7,273 bases of DNA from an uncultured Clostridia bacterium. GTDB lineage: Bacteria; Bacillota; Clostridia; TANB77; CAG-508. Position 1 is the first letter of the stretch. Every line of letters begins with the position of its first letter. The notes beneath the pieces are model-generated. The model saw only the letters and a list, made by a program, of their open reading frames with translations. It was not told the DNA's origin and ran no database searches. The stretch lies in NCBI GenBank assembly GCA_944389715.1, contig CALXNI010000037.1:1-7273 (forward strand), given 5' to 3'. This document shows, in pieces, positions 7,165 to 7,273 of this stretch. The translations under genes were made by a program, and so were the position numbers.

Positions 7165-7189
7165 TGTAGGGACGGCAATCTGCCGTCCG
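7165..7189. repeat. GC-rich hairpin repeat unit, GGACGGCA stem
   Basis: GGACGGCA (7170-7177) pairs perfectly with TGCCGTCC (7181-7188) around a 3-nt loop. The unit opens with TGTAGGG, as at 35 and 7216, and closes with CCG. Family members share the opening but have different stem sequences, with the complementary arm changed to match. Confidence 0.7.
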
Positions 7190-7204
7190 AAAAATATGAA
7201 ATTT

Positions 7205-7223
7205 ATTGCAAATATTGTAGGGG
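7205..7223 (+). repeat. Direct repeat copy B (linker plus stem start)
   Basis: ATTGCAAATATTGTAGGGG matches positions 24-42 at 18 of 19 bases, the single change being G to A in the linker. It is the entry to the hairpin unit at 7216-7242. Confidence 0.65.
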
Positions 7224-7242
7224 CGGGCCTTGTGTCCGCCCG
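7216..7242. repeat. GC-rich hairpin repeat unit, GGGCGG stem
   Basis: GGGCGG (7221-7226) pairs with CCGCCC (7236-7241). One G-T and one C-G pair extend this to eight pairs around a 5-nt loop. The unit begins TGTAGGGGCGG and ends CCGCCCG, the same ends implied by the partial unit at the left window edge. Confidence 0.7.
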
Positions 7243-7273
7243 AGAAAACAATTAATTTTGCGGGCGTACACAA
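7230..7273. repeat. Inverted repeat joining two neighbouring repeat units at the right edge
   Basis: TTGTGTCCGCCCG (7230-7242) and CGGGCGTACACAA (7261-7273) are inverted repeats with 12 of 13 positions complementary, separated by an 18-nt AT-rich linker. The second arm belongs to a further unit in opposite orientation, which runs off the window end. Confidence 0.7.

Overview
The window is about 7.3 kb of very AT-rich DNA that looks chromosomal and Clostridia-like (low-GC Firmicutes). The signs are AGA/ATA/AAA-rich codon use, strong AGGAG-type ribosome binding sites, the diaminopimelate aminotransferase (DapL) route to meso-diaminopimelate, and a long glutamyl-tRNA synthetase with an N-terminal extension that I associate with Clostridia. 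The species cannot be fixed from the sequence; an uncultured gut-type clostridium would fit.

Layout: positions 1-104 hold GC-rich, hairpin-forming intergenic repeats. A single-gene unit follows (275-2047), encoding a membrane-anchored extracytoplasmic protein of unknown function and closing with a strong intrinsic terminator (2058-2092). After a 100-nt gap with a probable promoter and a 22-bp dyad comes a four-gene, same-strand cluster: dapF (2193-3035), dapL (3078-4304), a NahK-like/APH-fold small-molecule kinase (4348-5475) and gltX (5465-7117). The gaps are 42 nt, 43 nt and an 11-nt overlap, so it is probably one operon. From 7118 to the end the window returns to repeats: an AT-rich hairpin, a four-copy heptamer tandem, and at least three more GC-rich stems of the same family as the left edge.

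How the genes work together: DapL makes LL-diaminopimelate directly from tetrahydrodipicolinate, and DapF epimerises it to meso-diaminopimelate, used for lysine and for peptidoglycan. The kinase has all the catalytic residues of the phosphotransferase family. Its resemblance to N-acetylhexosamine 1-kinase suggests, without proving, a sugar substrate. GltX charges tRNA-Glu.

The coding part is mostly ordinary housekeeping. I see no CRISPR array, defence system, transposase or phage gene. The least explained material is the repeat family at both edges, where the AT-rich linkers as well as the GC-rich stems are conserved, followed by the dyad in the dapF leader and the two-domain surface protein.
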